NCBI GenBank assembly: GCA_031772625.1
Contig: CM062808.1
Span: 477,149,655 to 477,213,654 of the forward strand
Direction: 5' to 3'
Source of the DNA: Pinus tabuliformis
Taxonomy: Eukaryota; Streptophyta; Pinopsida; Pinales; Pinaceae
DNA: 64,000 bases
Positions 9,102 through 19,849 of the stretch are shown piece by piece. A program made the position numbers and the translations under genes. Each line of letters begins with the position of its first letter. Positions within the stretch are counted from its first letter, which is position 1. The notes under the pieces are model-generated. The model saw only the letters and a list, made by a program, of their open reading frames with translations. It made no database searches and was not told the DNA's origin.

Positions 9102-11729
9102 TTATACCAGCATGGCTGCTACATCTTGGTCCTGCCTTTGCTGGGCAACCTCTTTTGTTTGAGGGTGAATGGTTGCTGGGATCTTTATCGTCTTTTTTAA
9201 GGCTGCAATGTCTGAATCCTTTATCTTTAGCAGCTCCTTTATAGCTTTAGGGTCCTTTGGATCATGCCCAAGCTCTATGATTATATCCTCTAAAGACCTT
9301 ATCCTGTTGTCTTTAGCCTGGGAGGATGCCTTTTCTAACTCCAATTGTGCAGAGGTATTATTCAAAGAATTCTGCAATCTATAATTTATCAATGTTTTGT
9401 CTGCTAGGGTAGCATACACCATCTCACCCGTCTGCTTATGCAATTCAATTTGGTCCATTGGGTGGATGTCCTTGGACAAGATTTCCAAGTTTGTTCTTAT
9501 ATAATCAGCTGCAGACTGTGGCTGTAGCGTTGTGGGCATGAAATGGCTCATTATCATTTTGCCCTCTTGCACATCATATGCAGACATCAACCTCTGCTGG
9601 TTTGTAGGAGCCATTTTCAACAAGAGATTGTAAAGTTGTAACCTCACCGGTTCATTTTTGGTCTTGATGTCTATGAATTGTTTCTTTATGCTAGACTCAC
9701 CCTTTCTTTGCTGCCCTGAGGAGCTGACCTCTCCTCCAAGTATTCTTTGCTGCTCTTGCTGTAATGAGATAGCTGATACCTCTGTTCTGGGGGGACCGAT
9801 CTCTATTTGACCAAAAGGCATCTCCTCCTCTGAAAAAGGATCGAGCCTTTGTCTCTTTTCCCCTTGCTGTGATGTTGCGGTACTAAGGGGAGTTTGTTCC
9901 TCTCTATCTCTCTTCTTACCCCTCTCTTCATTGATAAGGGTTTGGAGCACCGAAGTCTCCACTGTAATATTCTGTATTGGGGCCTCATTTTCTTGCATTT
10001 GCTCATCATTAGGACCAGGAGCCTCTGCCATTCCTTCCTGCTGTTCAGGATGATTTTCAGGTTGTTCTTCTTGGTCTTCTGGCTCTTTTTCTTGGGTTGA
10101 TCGCTGCTCTTCAGGGGCCTTTTGCTGTTCTGTTTCCATGCCTGTATCCTTAGCTGAAGTCTCTGCTGTAATTGGGGCTTGGAATGCCTTTTGTGGAGCT
10201 GTGGATGATGAGGCAGCTGCTCCCACTCGAGTGCCTGAAAGAGAAAATACCTGTGAACAGAGCTCTAAGTCAGCCAACTTTTGGAGATTTCTTATTCCTC
10301 TTTGACCTAATTCTTCTTGTGTAGTAGCCTCTTCTAAGGTGCCTTCCTTCCATTCTAGTTGATTTGCATATTTTTCTATGTGAGGAAACCTTATGTGACC
10401 ATAACTGGCCAGCCTATATCTGACCCTTCTTAAGCTTATGAAATGATTGGGGTCGTATGGTTTCCAGAGGAAGCTGCTCTGTAAGACAAGGCCTTCTAGC
10501 ATTCTATCTGCTTCTTGCCAACCTTCCTCCCTTTTATTGTAGATGAAGTGGCCTAATTGGTTTCTAACCTTAAGCTGTGCTTTCTTGCCCTTGCTTGAAA
10601 AATGGAGTACATCAGCATTCCCAAATTGCCTGAAATAGTCGAGGGCAAACAATCTCATAGGCACATATCTGGGAAATCTGTATGGGGCCAACTCACACCC
10701 ATATATTCTGATAACTGTGTGGTTTTGGTAAAAATACCAATCCCCAATGCTGTATACCTTGGACAACTGAAGAATCCTCTGCATCTCATCAGTTAGTCTT
10801 GGAGGAGGTGAGCTCAGAAGCAGAGACATGGCTGGGTGGATGAAGAGGTCTATAAACTCACAATAAGTGTATGGGGACTGAGATCTACAATGGAAAGCAA
10901 AGGACCAATAGACCACTGACCTTGGATTGCCTTGTGCATCCACTCTTTTCACAGGAAAAGGAAATTTCTCATGCTGATAGTATAGGATTAAATGGTAGAT
11001 ATAGGAGGTGTATCTGTACACCCTTTCTCTTGCCAAGTCTATCAATTGCTCATGTATTTTATTGGAGATGTAAGTGGCATAGTCATAACAGATTGGGAGC
11101 TTACCAGGGGAAAACATGGCCATCATCACCAGCACAGTTTCATCAACAAATTCTATTGAATTATAGCCCAATATGGGACTAATCATGTCTGCAAGGTCTC
11201 TGCCCAATTGATTCAGGTATACATGATGAATGGGAGGGTACTTCATGGTCTCAGAGGTTGAATCAATGAACAATTGATTTATCTTGGTGATTTGAGCATC
11301 TGTTAGTTTAGCTCCTTGTTTGATCAGATCCATCAATGATAAAGGAACTAATTTCTTAGCAGTATTGAAGTTTAGCATCTCTCTGATGGCTGCAGGGGTG
11401 ACATAAAAAACAACTGAGCCTGAAGGGTCAAGCACAGCCCTCTGAGTGGGGTCATAGCAGTCAGCACATCGGTGGATTAGGTCAGGGAACTGGTTGACCT
11501 GAGGGAGCTTGAAGATGGGGAGGAAAGAGTCCCAAATGCCCAATATATCCATTCCACTATCATGCTTGAGTTTCAATTCATTTAGCAAGTGAATGTGATA
11601 CTTGCTATGCATTAGCATTTCCTCTGATATTTGGTAATCTTGATCTGCTAATGCTTTCCACTCCAACTCTCTCTGAGGGGCATTCAATGGAGCAACATTC
11701 AGGGCAACAGGTGCTACTGGTGTATCCAT
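9102..11729 (-). CDS. LTR-encoded large protein of element 1 (875 codons)
   Basis: A long frame wholly inside the 5' LTR. Residues 1 to about 470 look globular (for example FYVTPAAIREMLNFN and PICYDYATYISNKIHEQL). They faintly recall the plant-transposon-associated domain whose members carry a 'speaI..lgl' motif; this is a weak impression. Residues about 480-600 are Gln/Glu/Pro-rich and disordered, followed by two basic clusters (GKKRDREE and GEKRQRLD) that could act as a bipartite nuclear signal. The last 150 residues contain a coiled coil (LQNSLNNTSAQLELEKASSQ). The ATG at 11729 is the first in frame and lies about 460 bp downstream of a cluster of TGACGTCA sites. The function is unknown; element 2 has a comparable gene in its LTR. 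Confidence 0.75.
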   Translation of the reverse strand: MDTPVAPVALNVAPLNAPQRELEWKALADQDYQISEEMLMHSKYHIHLLNELKLKHDSGMDILGIWDSFLPIFKLPQVNQFPDLIHRCADCYDPTQRAVLDPSGSVVFYVTPAAIREMLNFNTAKKLVPLSLMDLIKQGAKLTDAQITKINQLFIDSTSETMKYPPIHHVYLNQLGRDLADMISPILGYNSIEFVDETVLVMMAMFSPGKLPICYDYATYISNKIHEQLIDLARERVYRYTSYIYHLILYYQHEKFPFPVKRVDAQGNPRSVVYWSFAFHCRSQSPYTYCEFIDLFIHPAMSLLLSSPPPRLTDEMQRILQLSKVYSIGDWYFYQNHTVIRIYGCELAPYRFPRYVPMRLFALDYFRQFGNADVLHFSSKGKKAQLKVRNQLGHFIYNKREEGWQEADRMLEGLVLQSSFLWKPYDPNHFISLRRVRYRLASYGHIRFPHIEKYANQLEWKEGTLEEATTQEELGQRGIRNLQKLADLELCSQVFSLSGTRVGAAASSSTAPQKAFQAPITAETSAKDTGMETEQQKAPEEQRSTQEKEPEDQEEQPENHPEQQEGMAEAPGPNDEQMQENEAPIQNITVETSVLQTLINEERGKKRDREEQTPLSTATSQQGEKRQRLDPFSEEEMPFGQIEIGPPRTEVSAISLQQEQQRILGGEVSSSGQQRKGESSIKKQFIDIKTKNEPVRLQLYNLLLKMAPTNQQRLMSAYDVQEGKMIMSHFMPTTLQPQSAADYIRTNLEILSKDIHPMDQIELHKQTGEMVYATLADKTLINYRLQNSLNNTSAQLELEKASSQAKDNRIRSLEDIIIELGHDPKDPKAIKELLKIKDSDIAALKKTIKIPATIHPQTKEVAQQRQDQDVAAMLV

Positions 11730-12187
11730 GTTTTACAAGTGAATTTGGGTTGAATTTCGATTATTCTGGGAGAAATACCGTCCTGCGCGGTAGGTGAAGT
11801 AATTTGCTGAATTACAGCCCGTTTCAAAGCAACAGGGGTGTACTCGGGCACAATTGGCCGGTTAAAAACTGAATTAACTTAGTTCCAAGGTGTAGCATGC
11901 CTATTTCTCAGGTGAAAATGGTCAATTTCCTGGTTTTTAATCAATGCAGGACGTAATAGAGTGCACAGTCGAAGAATTGGTAAATACCTGGTCTTATAGA
12001 GATGGAAGAGCTTGGTTGCAGTCGAATGCTGAGCAGCAGCAGCTCTGGAATAGTCTTGGTAGGTTGGCGGCAGCAAAGGACGTGAAGATACATGCAGGAG
12101 GCAGAGCAGAAAAACACGGAAAAAGTGCGCAAAAATGGCAAAATTCGGCCAAATATGGACTTTTTGGCGTTGGCGCGAAAATTTGGA

Positions 12188-12246
12188 TGACGTCAGCATG
12201 ACGTCATCAGGTGGGGTCAGGGTCGGGTGACGTCAGCATGACGTCA
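12188..12246. promoter_or_regulatory. Four TGACGTCA octamers in element 1 LTR
   Basis: Perfect palindromic TGACGTCA octamers lie at 12188, 12199, 12228 and 12239, in two pairs with 11 bases between starts, about one helical turn. TGACG repeats are known plant bZIP (TGA-factor, as-1-like) targets. They lie upstream of the large LTR-encoded frame in its transcriptional direction, so an enhancer role in the U3 part of the LTR is likely. More diverged TGACG and ACGTCA copies follow at about 12350 and 12484. Confidence 0.6.
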
Positions 12247-14234
12247 TCGGGTGATGTGGCAGCCTGTGAGTGGTCCACGGGGACTGCATAGGTGGCGTGA
12301 CAGCTCGGAGCGATGGCGGGCGGGGGCGCTGATGCGGCGGTGAAGTGGCGTGACGTTGGCATGACCGGTCAGCGGAAAACCGGGAGTGGTAAGCGGTATG
12401 ATATCGCACCGCTATTCATACGGAAGCGGGATTGTCAGAGGCTGGCCCGATCCAGTAATATGGAGATGCGTGCCCCCGTGTGTACGTCAGCGGACGTCAT
12501 TTTTCGGAGGCTAACAGCAGTACATCGGGGCCGCTCCGAAATTGATAAGGGCCGTCGGATGGGAAAGCCCAGATCTGACGGCTGGCGGGAGGGCAAGTTG
12601 TTAGGGCAATACGGCAGCGGGCGGGGAATATTTTAATATATTTTTTGAAATGCGCGCCCGGGCGGAACTTTGGGTTTTGGTGGATTTGCGGGTTTTTTCA
12701 CTGTTTTTTCTGTGGAAATGCGCATGGCAACAAAACTTTGGATAAAGCGGAAAAATGGGTTTTTTAGTATATTTTGTAAAATAGCGCGGGTTAGGGGTAA
12801 TAGTGGGTTTTTACAAGGCCTTTTGCAAGTAAAATAAGTAAATCGTTTCAGAGGGTTGTGAAGGGAAAAAGGGGTAGGGCTTAGGTATTTAGACTGACCA
12901 GAGGTCAATTTAATCCCTGTTTTTGGGCATATGGCTATAATTGCCAGGGGGAGGGAATATTTATACATTGCTTGGGGTTTATACAGCATAGTGTTTATAA
13001 TAGTAGGGGAAAAGGGGAACATAGGGGAATTAGATAATAAGAAGTTAGGAGTTAATATGAGTGGAGAAGGTGAATGAGGGGGGATATACACTAAGTTTAT
13101 ATGAAATCAACTTAGTTCAGGAAGTAGATCAAAATGAATAGAATTTTACACAAGAAATGTGGCTCCTAAAGAAACAAGAACCAACAAAAGACTTTGACCT
13201 CTTCCATGAACATAGGTAGTATTGGGATGTTAGTAATGAGTATAATGGGGGTAATCAGGGAGTTAGACATGCTTCATTGAGTTGCTGCAAAACTGCTGAA
13301 TAAGAGACATGCACTGGCACTATGTTTTTCCTTTGCTTGAGCCAGTGACAAAGGAATCATGCTTCTGCAACCCCATCTACCTACCCATCTACTGCCTAGC
13401 ATTTTTTGTTACTCCAAGGAGGGTGCACTTAGACTTGCAAACCCTTATGTGCCTTTTCTTTTCCTTTGGCTTTTTTCTGTTGATTTTTCTATCTAAGGTT
13501 AGCCTTATTGCTTCCAAGGCCCCAGATTAAACAGTTGAGAACCTTCATTCTCTACCTAACTACTTTATCTTCCAAGATTGAACTGTTTGGACAGATTTCT
13601 TTCTCTAATCTACGACAGAAAATTGAAACATGGGATGACCCAGCTTAGACTGTTGGATCACCCATCCAGAAATGGGGCAGTACCAACCAACTGTAAACAT
13701 GTGCCTTCCACAAAAATATGAGACCTTTGCATCACCAAAGTAGATCATATTGGCACTTCCCCTGCCAATCATGAAAAATGAAACCTATTGGTATAGGTAG
13801 CTAACACACAATACATATAACAACAGGTTACTATCATTCATGACTATCTAACACATGTGAGTATGACTACACTGATCAACTAATATTTATCATACATGTA
13901 ACCATAAAAAAAATAGAATGACAAGCATATAAGTAACCCTAATTCTTATAAAAACCATTAACCACATACCTGCATACCAAACATATAAACATATATGATG
14001 ATTTTCTTTTACCCCGAGATCCAACGCTGCAACCTTGCTTTGATGATATGCATATCTTTCTCCATCTCATCCAACACATTAGAATCATAAAAACCAATAA
14101 CATCATGATGACACAAAATACACAAAATGAGCTCAAAATGCATGTCTGACCTACCATACATGCACAACTATAACCATAACAATGCATGCATAACAACATG
14201 CATCTAGCCCATCCAATCCAAGTATTTGAACCAT

Positions 14235-14246
14235 GCTCTAGTACCA
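14235..14246 (-). other. Element A primer-binding site
   Basis: The minus strand reads TGGTACTAGAGC followed by ATGGTTCAAAT, three bases from the LTR edge at 14250. This is near the common plant initiator-Met site TGGTATCAGAGC and fixes the orientation of the element. Confidence 0.7.
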
Positions 14247-14249
14247 CCC

Positions 14250-16750
14250 TGTAACCGCCTCCTTCCACATTTATCCACCTTCACCGGTTTACCTGGGGTA
14301 GACATAAGCTGAGAGTCACTACAATAAGATGCAACCTCCTATATGACATTAAGGAAATGGAGTCGACAACATGAGACCCTATTGAATTCCCTCATGTGCT
14401 ACAGGACCTCTAGGAGAAACCCAACCCCTCCAAGTGTCCAACCCCTGAGATGACTCTCTTTTCACTAACCTAGAGCCCCATTCACTCCCTTTCCAAGCCC
14501 TCCAAGTGATTAAGAGCCTCCAGTCTCTCCCATGATCCTGCTAGAGTGCAACTGTAGCATTTTTCTGCCAGCATTATGCCAACAACTGCAATATTTAAGG
14601 TTATTTTCCAGGGCTATGACCCAGTGACTACCCAGAACTCCATGAAACTTCCAAAACTCATAAAAGACATGAAGATAATTATTTTGATAATAAGATTTAT
14701 CAAGGACTTGACTGGTCCTTCCCCAACCGGAACTGAAATTTCGTCAAACACTTGGTAAACATTCAACCTACAGGTCATGAATGCAAGTTTTAACATAAGG
14801 AGCTGAAAACTTATTTGAGGTTTAACAAGAAGGATCATTGCCTTCTCACATTAGTTGTCATAACATCAATTAGGTCTTGCGTTCATTATTCATTCAGTTA
14901 CAAGTAAAAACATGGAAAGATCCATGAATAAGAACTGTCAAATAACCATGCTTATAACCAAACAAATAACAATGAGAGAATAGTCATTAAAGCCACATAA
15001 TAACAAGTACATTTACTCATCAAAAGCAAGAGGAACTTATCTCTTATTAAACATAGGAAAAATCCAACCATGTTCGGGACTTCCACGTACCACCCAACCA
15101 TAGATTAGCTGAACCAAATATTCCTTTCATCCAATCACCCCCGTGTCATATTCCAAGCATGAATGTGGGATCTCATGGGATAAACATTCAAGGGAATCTA
15201 AAGGTTAAACCATCTCCACCCTCACCATACGGTGATCTCACCTAAACCAGTACCGAGATCACAAAACCAAATCGAGCTTGGATGCCTCAAAATTTCTTCT
15301 CCAATACATTGAGGAATTTTGTTGTCTCCACCCTCAGGATTTATCGTGTATCCTGCCATTACCAGTTAAGTGATTCCTAGGCCTTTGAAACTTTTCCTGA
15401 AACCACCTCACTCGGATCCAAAATCTTCCGACAATCCAAAATTCAAACTGAGAAAAGTCACATCACACCATGGCAATCCGGAAATGGCAAGGAAAGGCTA
15501 AAATCCACTGTCGAAACCCGCCAAAATCCATGCCAATGACAACAAAATAACCAAATACCAACATGCACATACCATGCATGTCAAAACCAACTAGGAAATC
15601 ATACATGCAACCTATTACCTACAAGTATTCCTATTGAAGCTGCTTGATCCAACTTTTCCTTTCTTGATCATTTCCTTCCTTTGTTTTCCTTGTCCTTCCT
15701 TTGCTTTCTTACTTTCCTTCTCCTCTTGGTGCTCTTCTCATGTCTGAGACTAATTCCAAAAATGAGTTGACAAAAGGCTATGAATTGATCCTCAGAATCT
15801 TTTTTATCATTGATATCTCTAGTTTCTTCAATTTTCCATTGTTTTCCTTCAATTCCCTCATCACATGCAACCTGTGACCTTTCACCTTCCTTTTCTCCTA
15901 ATTTCCATTATTTTCATAAATAAAATGTCAAATAATTGCCACTTTGCCTTTCAATGTCTTTTCTAATGCCTTTGCCAAATTCCTCTTAGCCATAAACATA
16001 ACAAGTGATGCCCAGTAGGATATTTTGCCCAACAATAAGCTTGGAATGCATGTCCCATGAACAATAGGGAAATTTTGAGGTCTAAAATGGGTCCCCTAAG
16101 GAAATTATAAAATAATAGTGGAAATAATAAAATAAGATTAAATTACAGCATCAAATTTTAGAGGGAAAAAAGAAAAAACTATTTTTTCAACTCGTATTTC
16201 AACTTATCTCCCTATGGGTTAACTCAAATTTTGAGCTAAAACACTCATTAGATGCAAAATTTGATTCCTCATCCAAGCAATACCCATGTTGCATACTTTC
16301 AATGGACCCTACTACACAAAAAAGGAGAAATACATGAAAACGTGATTGCAATCACGTTTTTTCATATATTTCTCATTTTTCGTGTAGCGAGGTCCATCTA
16401 AAGTATGTAACATGGGTAGTCATTGGATGAGGAATTAAATTTTACATCCAAAAAGTAATCTCGCTCGAAATTTGAGTAAAACCTTAGGGAGATAAGTTCA
16501 AAATATAGTTGAAAAAGTAGTTTTATTATTTTATTGTTTTTTAATCTTTTTACTTTTTTACTCCAAAAATGGTGAATCGTCCCCCATGGTTGATATCAAC
16601 ATCTTGAATCATATTGGTTCTTATAAAGTTTATTTTGGTTGTACATTTTACTTAGGAGGCCCATTTTAGACCTCAAATTTCTCCTAATGCTTGGTCTTAT
16701 TTTTCCTTTATTAACTTTATTACAATAATTTTTACCCCGAGGTTGTTACA
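14250..16750 (-). repeat. Element A 5' LTR (2.5 kb)
   Basis: Bounded by TGTAACCGCC at 14250 and GGTTGTTACA ending at 16750. It is AT-rich, has no long frame, and contains the fold-back at 16064-16690. Its right edge directly abuts a gag fragment of another element, so it inserted there. Confidence 0.72.
16064..16690. repeat. Long fold-back (inverted repeat) in element A LTR
   Basis: The sequence is a head-to-head palindrome centred at 16348/16349, with no loop (CGTGATTG/CAATCACG). The inner arms, 16179-16348 and 16349-16520, match with moderate divergence: for example CTCCCTA, TCCTCATCCA and ACCCATGTT recur in inverted order. The outer ends again pair: GAGGTCTAAAATGGG near 16077 against CCCATTTTAGACCTC near 16665. 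The right arm has roughly 50 extra bases. It is either a MITE-like fold-back inserted into the LTR or a structure native to the LTR. Its transcript would form a long hairpin, a natural source of small RNAs. Confidence 0.75.
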
Positions 16751-17530
16751 GAGATGTCCAAAAGAACTCCATTTATGCCTGGATGTATATATGCAGACAA
16801 CCATGGTACTTGAGTACCACATGATGTTTAGAATCCTTGATACCCAACTTTGTGCGTAGGGTATGGAAAATATTCATGAAATTTGGCACATCTTGGTCCA
16901 TTTCCTGCTGAAGTGTGGTCCATGTTATGTACTTATCCACATAGCTCCCAACAAGGTAATATTGTTCCTTGACAGTATCTCGGAAAGAATTCCAAGAGCG
17001 TGTGAGTAAAAATAGTGAGGGTTCTTCCTCGTCCCTCCACTACGAGAAAGTTTCCCACAAGTCCTTGACATGGGGGGCGGTTTTGAGGAGTGAAAAAGCA
17101 ATATTTTCCATATCAAAAAAATTATGGACTCAAAAATAACCTTCCAGCATATTTAACCATCTATCTAGGGCATTTGCATCTACCTATCCATCAAATATAG
17201 GAATTTTAAATTTAACTTGTACCTTAAAGAGGGTGGCTCCTCCGAAGTGACTATTGGATGAAGATGCTTCGTCCACTGATACCCAATGAAGGATCTAAGA
17301 AAAATTATCCATCATCTCGTTCCTTTATCGCTCAAGGGCCTCTTCAAGCAACATTTTGAAAGGATATCCTACTCCCTCATCTTTGTTTTCTTCCACCATG
17401 AGAGGTCATCGAGGTCAGCGAGGCTAGTCTTGCAAGGTTTCAACCAGTTCAAGTCCTAACACCTTATACTCGTACCTCATTGGGGACATGCACAAAAAAA
17501 TACAGAAAGAGAAAACCGGTATGATACCAT
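16751..17530 (-). pseudogene. Element B: gag fragment of an LTR retrotransposon
   Basis: Minus-strand translation gives a recognisable plant gag, with phrases such as NIAFSLLKTAPHVKDLWE, SWNSFRDTVKEQYYLVGSY, DKYITWTTLQQEMDQDVP and FHTLRTKLGIKDS. At the upstream end, 17518-17529 reads TGGTATCATACC on the minus strand, a plausible primer-binding site, with a possible LTR edge (TGATCC) at 17531. The other side ends abruptly at the LTR of element A, so A inserted into B. This is a broken fossil. Confidence 0.7.
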
Positions 17531-18009
17531 TGATCCTAATTTATGAAGGAATGAAATGAAATACAAATTTAAACAAGAACACAAAGGTACAAAAAAATAA
17601 AACTTCAATTAATAAATAGCAAGTGTTGAAAACTGCTTATATACATAAGAGAAACAAACTAGCTCGGGCAATGTTAGCTTATCTCTGAGAAGAGATGTGT
17701 CAGCTACATGACTTCCAAACTAAGTTATAATTAGGCTCTCAGGCCTTTTTATCATCAAGAAACAATGGAAAACCCTAACATCCAAAAACCTAACCCCAGG
17801 AGATGACGCACCAAAAGCTTGCGAGCCCTACTAGGGTTAGTTGGAATGTCAACTTCCCTGAGTCGTAACTTTGGCATACGATCTCCATTTGACGCGCATG
17901 ATAGCCCATTAAAAAATTCTATCTGAGGAAAACAAATTTCTACTACAAACCTTTGGCATAGATTATAGTTTTTTCTGTTCCCCTAAAAACGTCATTTAGG
18001 GCCTCAAAA
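17531..18009. other. Unassigned, possible element B LTR
   Basis: AT-rich sequence starting TGATCC next to the candidate element B primer site. I could not find a second copy or an end, so LTR identity is only suggested by position. Nothing else is seen in it. Confidence 0.3.
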
Positions 18010-18650
18010 TGGCTTCAGAAGTTCAGAATTCGAAAAACTACCAAAAATAGAAAACAGTTGAAATAGGAAAATGTGCTTGAAATTAGGAAACTGAAAGGAA
18101 ATAATGTTGGGGGTCCAAGTGGAATAGGCGGGTGGAAAACAATATCCACCTGGATCAATTGTTCTCTGATAGCCTTGAATAGCAACATTGAATCATTCTC
18201 GACCCAAGACAATGATGGATTTACTATAGGTGAATGCAACTGCCACAACTCTAAATTAACCATTTTGCAACAGAAGTCCCAAAAGAAGAAAGGGGTGGAA
18301 ACGAAGGGGCCAAACTTGAATTTATATGGGTCATTAGCATCATTAGATTCCTTGGAACTGCATGCGTCTGAACAACCACCAGATATAGAAATAAAGGACC
18401 CATTGGTCCCCCCTCTTACTCAGATCCACCTCCTTCCCCATCTGTTGTTCTATCTATTCTGCCTGCTACCCCGATTTCCTCAACCCAATCTCCCCCTAAA
18501 ACCTCCAATCAGCAACCTATCACCCCAATATTCCTCCACAATGTGACAAAAAGGATGGATCCACTCCTAGACCAATTAGAGGATATGGACTTAGACTCTT
18601 TGATTTTACTAAAAATAACAAAGGAATGGAAAGGTAAGGACTTCTTTACT
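18010..18650 (+). pseudogene. Possible LINE ORF1-like remnant
   Basis: From the ATG at 18010 (MASEVQNSKNYQK) and in shifting frames to about 18650 there are protein-like stretches, including SKLTILQQKSQKKKGVETK, SLASLDSLELHASEQ and MDPLLDQLEDMDLDSL. Its position ahead of the endonuclease frame and its Ser/Pro-rich, Lys-rich character would fit the ORF1 or linker of a plant LINE. No zinc knuckle is visible. At least one stop and one frameshift separate the pieces. Identity is an inference from context. Confidence 0.4.
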
Positions 18651-19849
18651 AATCCATAAACTGTCGTGGATATTCCACTAGACAGTTCATCATAACAAAT
18701 CTAACAAAATTATATTTAAAATCTGGAATTCTACACTATTACAATTTTCTTAGATTTCTAGATCTGTAGATTTTACTGTTAATAGTGCATGCATGCAAAT
18801 GCAAATTTACAGAAAATAGAGGATGGAAAAATGACATATCACACACATTCGACACAAGAGATGCTCTTGGAAATCCTTTTGGGAGAGAAACCTAGTTGGA
18901 AGGTGAGGTCACTCCACTCTCTTTATCTAAATAGAAATATGGCTACAAGTACAAAGAAGTATGACTTGTGGCCTGTGGGATGCTACAGTACAAAAATCAT
19001 CTCTATGTACTCTACCTCCTATCCCTGTTGTCTATTTTTTCTCAGCTATGGAACAAAATGTGCTCGAAAGAATGGGATCCATTTTTCTCCTAGTGGCCTG
19101 GTTATAACACAACCCAATAGCCTAATAGTGGTTAAGTTTGACAACCTCAACCCTTAACCAGAGTTACAATATAGACTCTTCTAGAATATTCTACATCATA
19201 ATAATGTGTCTATCCAATTTTCCATGAATAATGGGGGATGGCATTGCATCCTCTCGAAATATGGTGGTGAAAAAAGAAAGGTCAACTTCTAGGTGGCATA
19301 ACTTTTACATACATACTCTAATTGACGTGATTCTTGCGCCGTTGGATAGGTCTCTATGTGTAGAATAGAAAAAAATGTGTCACACTAAAGCAGTGAATTT
19401 TTACCCCCAAAAAAATTCATTTGATGCCTCAAAATTCTCCTAGAAGGTTTAGACCCTATTTTGTTAAACTAGGTCCCACTAGTAAAAACATTCACATGAC
19501 TTGATTCCTCCACTTTATCCACTCTGAAAGCATTGAGATGGATGAAAAAGAATATAATGATCCAATGTGGATCATTTACCCTCCCAAACCATTTATTCTT
19601 CCTACTGGGAAAATCTTATATGAGGTACATGTATGTAGTCGCCAAGTCGAATATGGGAGCAACAGGAAGTGGACCATTGGTGGTCCAAATACACTTTCTA
19701 CAATATTCAACGAAGTTGCATAGGGAGGAAAGGAAGTGAGGTCACAAGAGTAACTTACAAATGCTGGACAAGATAAGATGCACTTTGGACAATTTAGAGT
19801 GAGTTAGGGTTATCTAGGGGGCATTTTGAGGATCCAACACATCTCAACC
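18651..19849. other. Unassigned between LINE ORF1-like and ORF2 remnants
   Basis: Low-complexity AT-rich DNA without a recognised gene. A 61-codon frame at 19538-19723 (PPKPFILPTGKILYEVHV and RKWTIGGPNT) looks protein-like but I cannot place it. Around 19290-19500 the text resembles 17860-18000 loosely (GGCATA...GACG...AAAATTC), perhaps a diverged LTR portion. Part of it may be an insertion into the LINE. Confidence 0.3.

Larger units (their letters stand above)
1..13806 (-). mobile_element. Element 1: Tat/Ogre-like Ty3/gypsy LTR retrotransposon, 3' end cut by window
   Basis: The element reads on the minus strand. Bases 1-139 are repeated at 13668-13806 with only scattered differences, and both copies end in TAGCTAACA; these are matching ends of the two LTRs. 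The 5' LTR is 6826-13806 (about 6.98 kb) and the 3' LTR continues left of the window. The internal region (140-6825) holds gag-pol in the order gag, protease, archaeal-type RNase H, RT, gypsy RNase H, integrase, and begins with a primer-binding site like that of Ogre/Tat elements. The coding part looks nearly whole, with perhaps one or two breaks. The few differences between the paired LTR ends suggest a fairly recent insertion, but only 139 bp can be compared. It lies inside the leader of older element A; the target duplication cannot be checked because the left end is missing. Confidence 0.9.
6826..13806 (-). repeat. Element 1, 5' LTR (about 6.98 kb)
   Basis: On the plus strand it starts TGTTAACTCCC and ends GCTAACA, giving TG...CA termini. 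At about 7 kb it is unusually long, longer than the internal region it flanks (6.7 kb). It is mosaic: 6826-8000 is AT-rich non-coding, 8001-11729 encodes two minus-strand proteins, 11730-12650 is GC-rich with bZIP-type sites, and 12650-13806 is again non-coding. The coding content would be present twice in a complete element. Only its outer 139 bp can be compared with the other LTR here. Confidence 0.88.
13807..16750 (-). mobile_element. Element A: LTR retrotransposon fragment (5' LTR plus leader)
   Basis: A 2.5-kb LTR at 14250-16750 has TGTAAC...GTTACA termini; on the minus strand it starts TGTAACAACCTCGGGGTAAAA, the style of plant Ty3/gypsy LTRs. Next to it, on the minus strand, lies TGGTACTAGAGC (14235-14246), close to the initiator-Met primer site TGGTATCAGAGC. 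About 440 bp of leader (13807-14249) follow before element 1 interrupts it; the rest would lie left of the window. The 109-codon frame at 13939-14268 is leader and LTR edge, not a gene. Only one LTR is visible, so its age cannot be estimated. Confidence 0.75.

Noticed and set aside
13939-14268. 109-codon minus-strand frame as a gene
   Set aside because: It spans the LTR edge, primer site and leader of element A and has Cys/Met-rich, non-protein-like composition.
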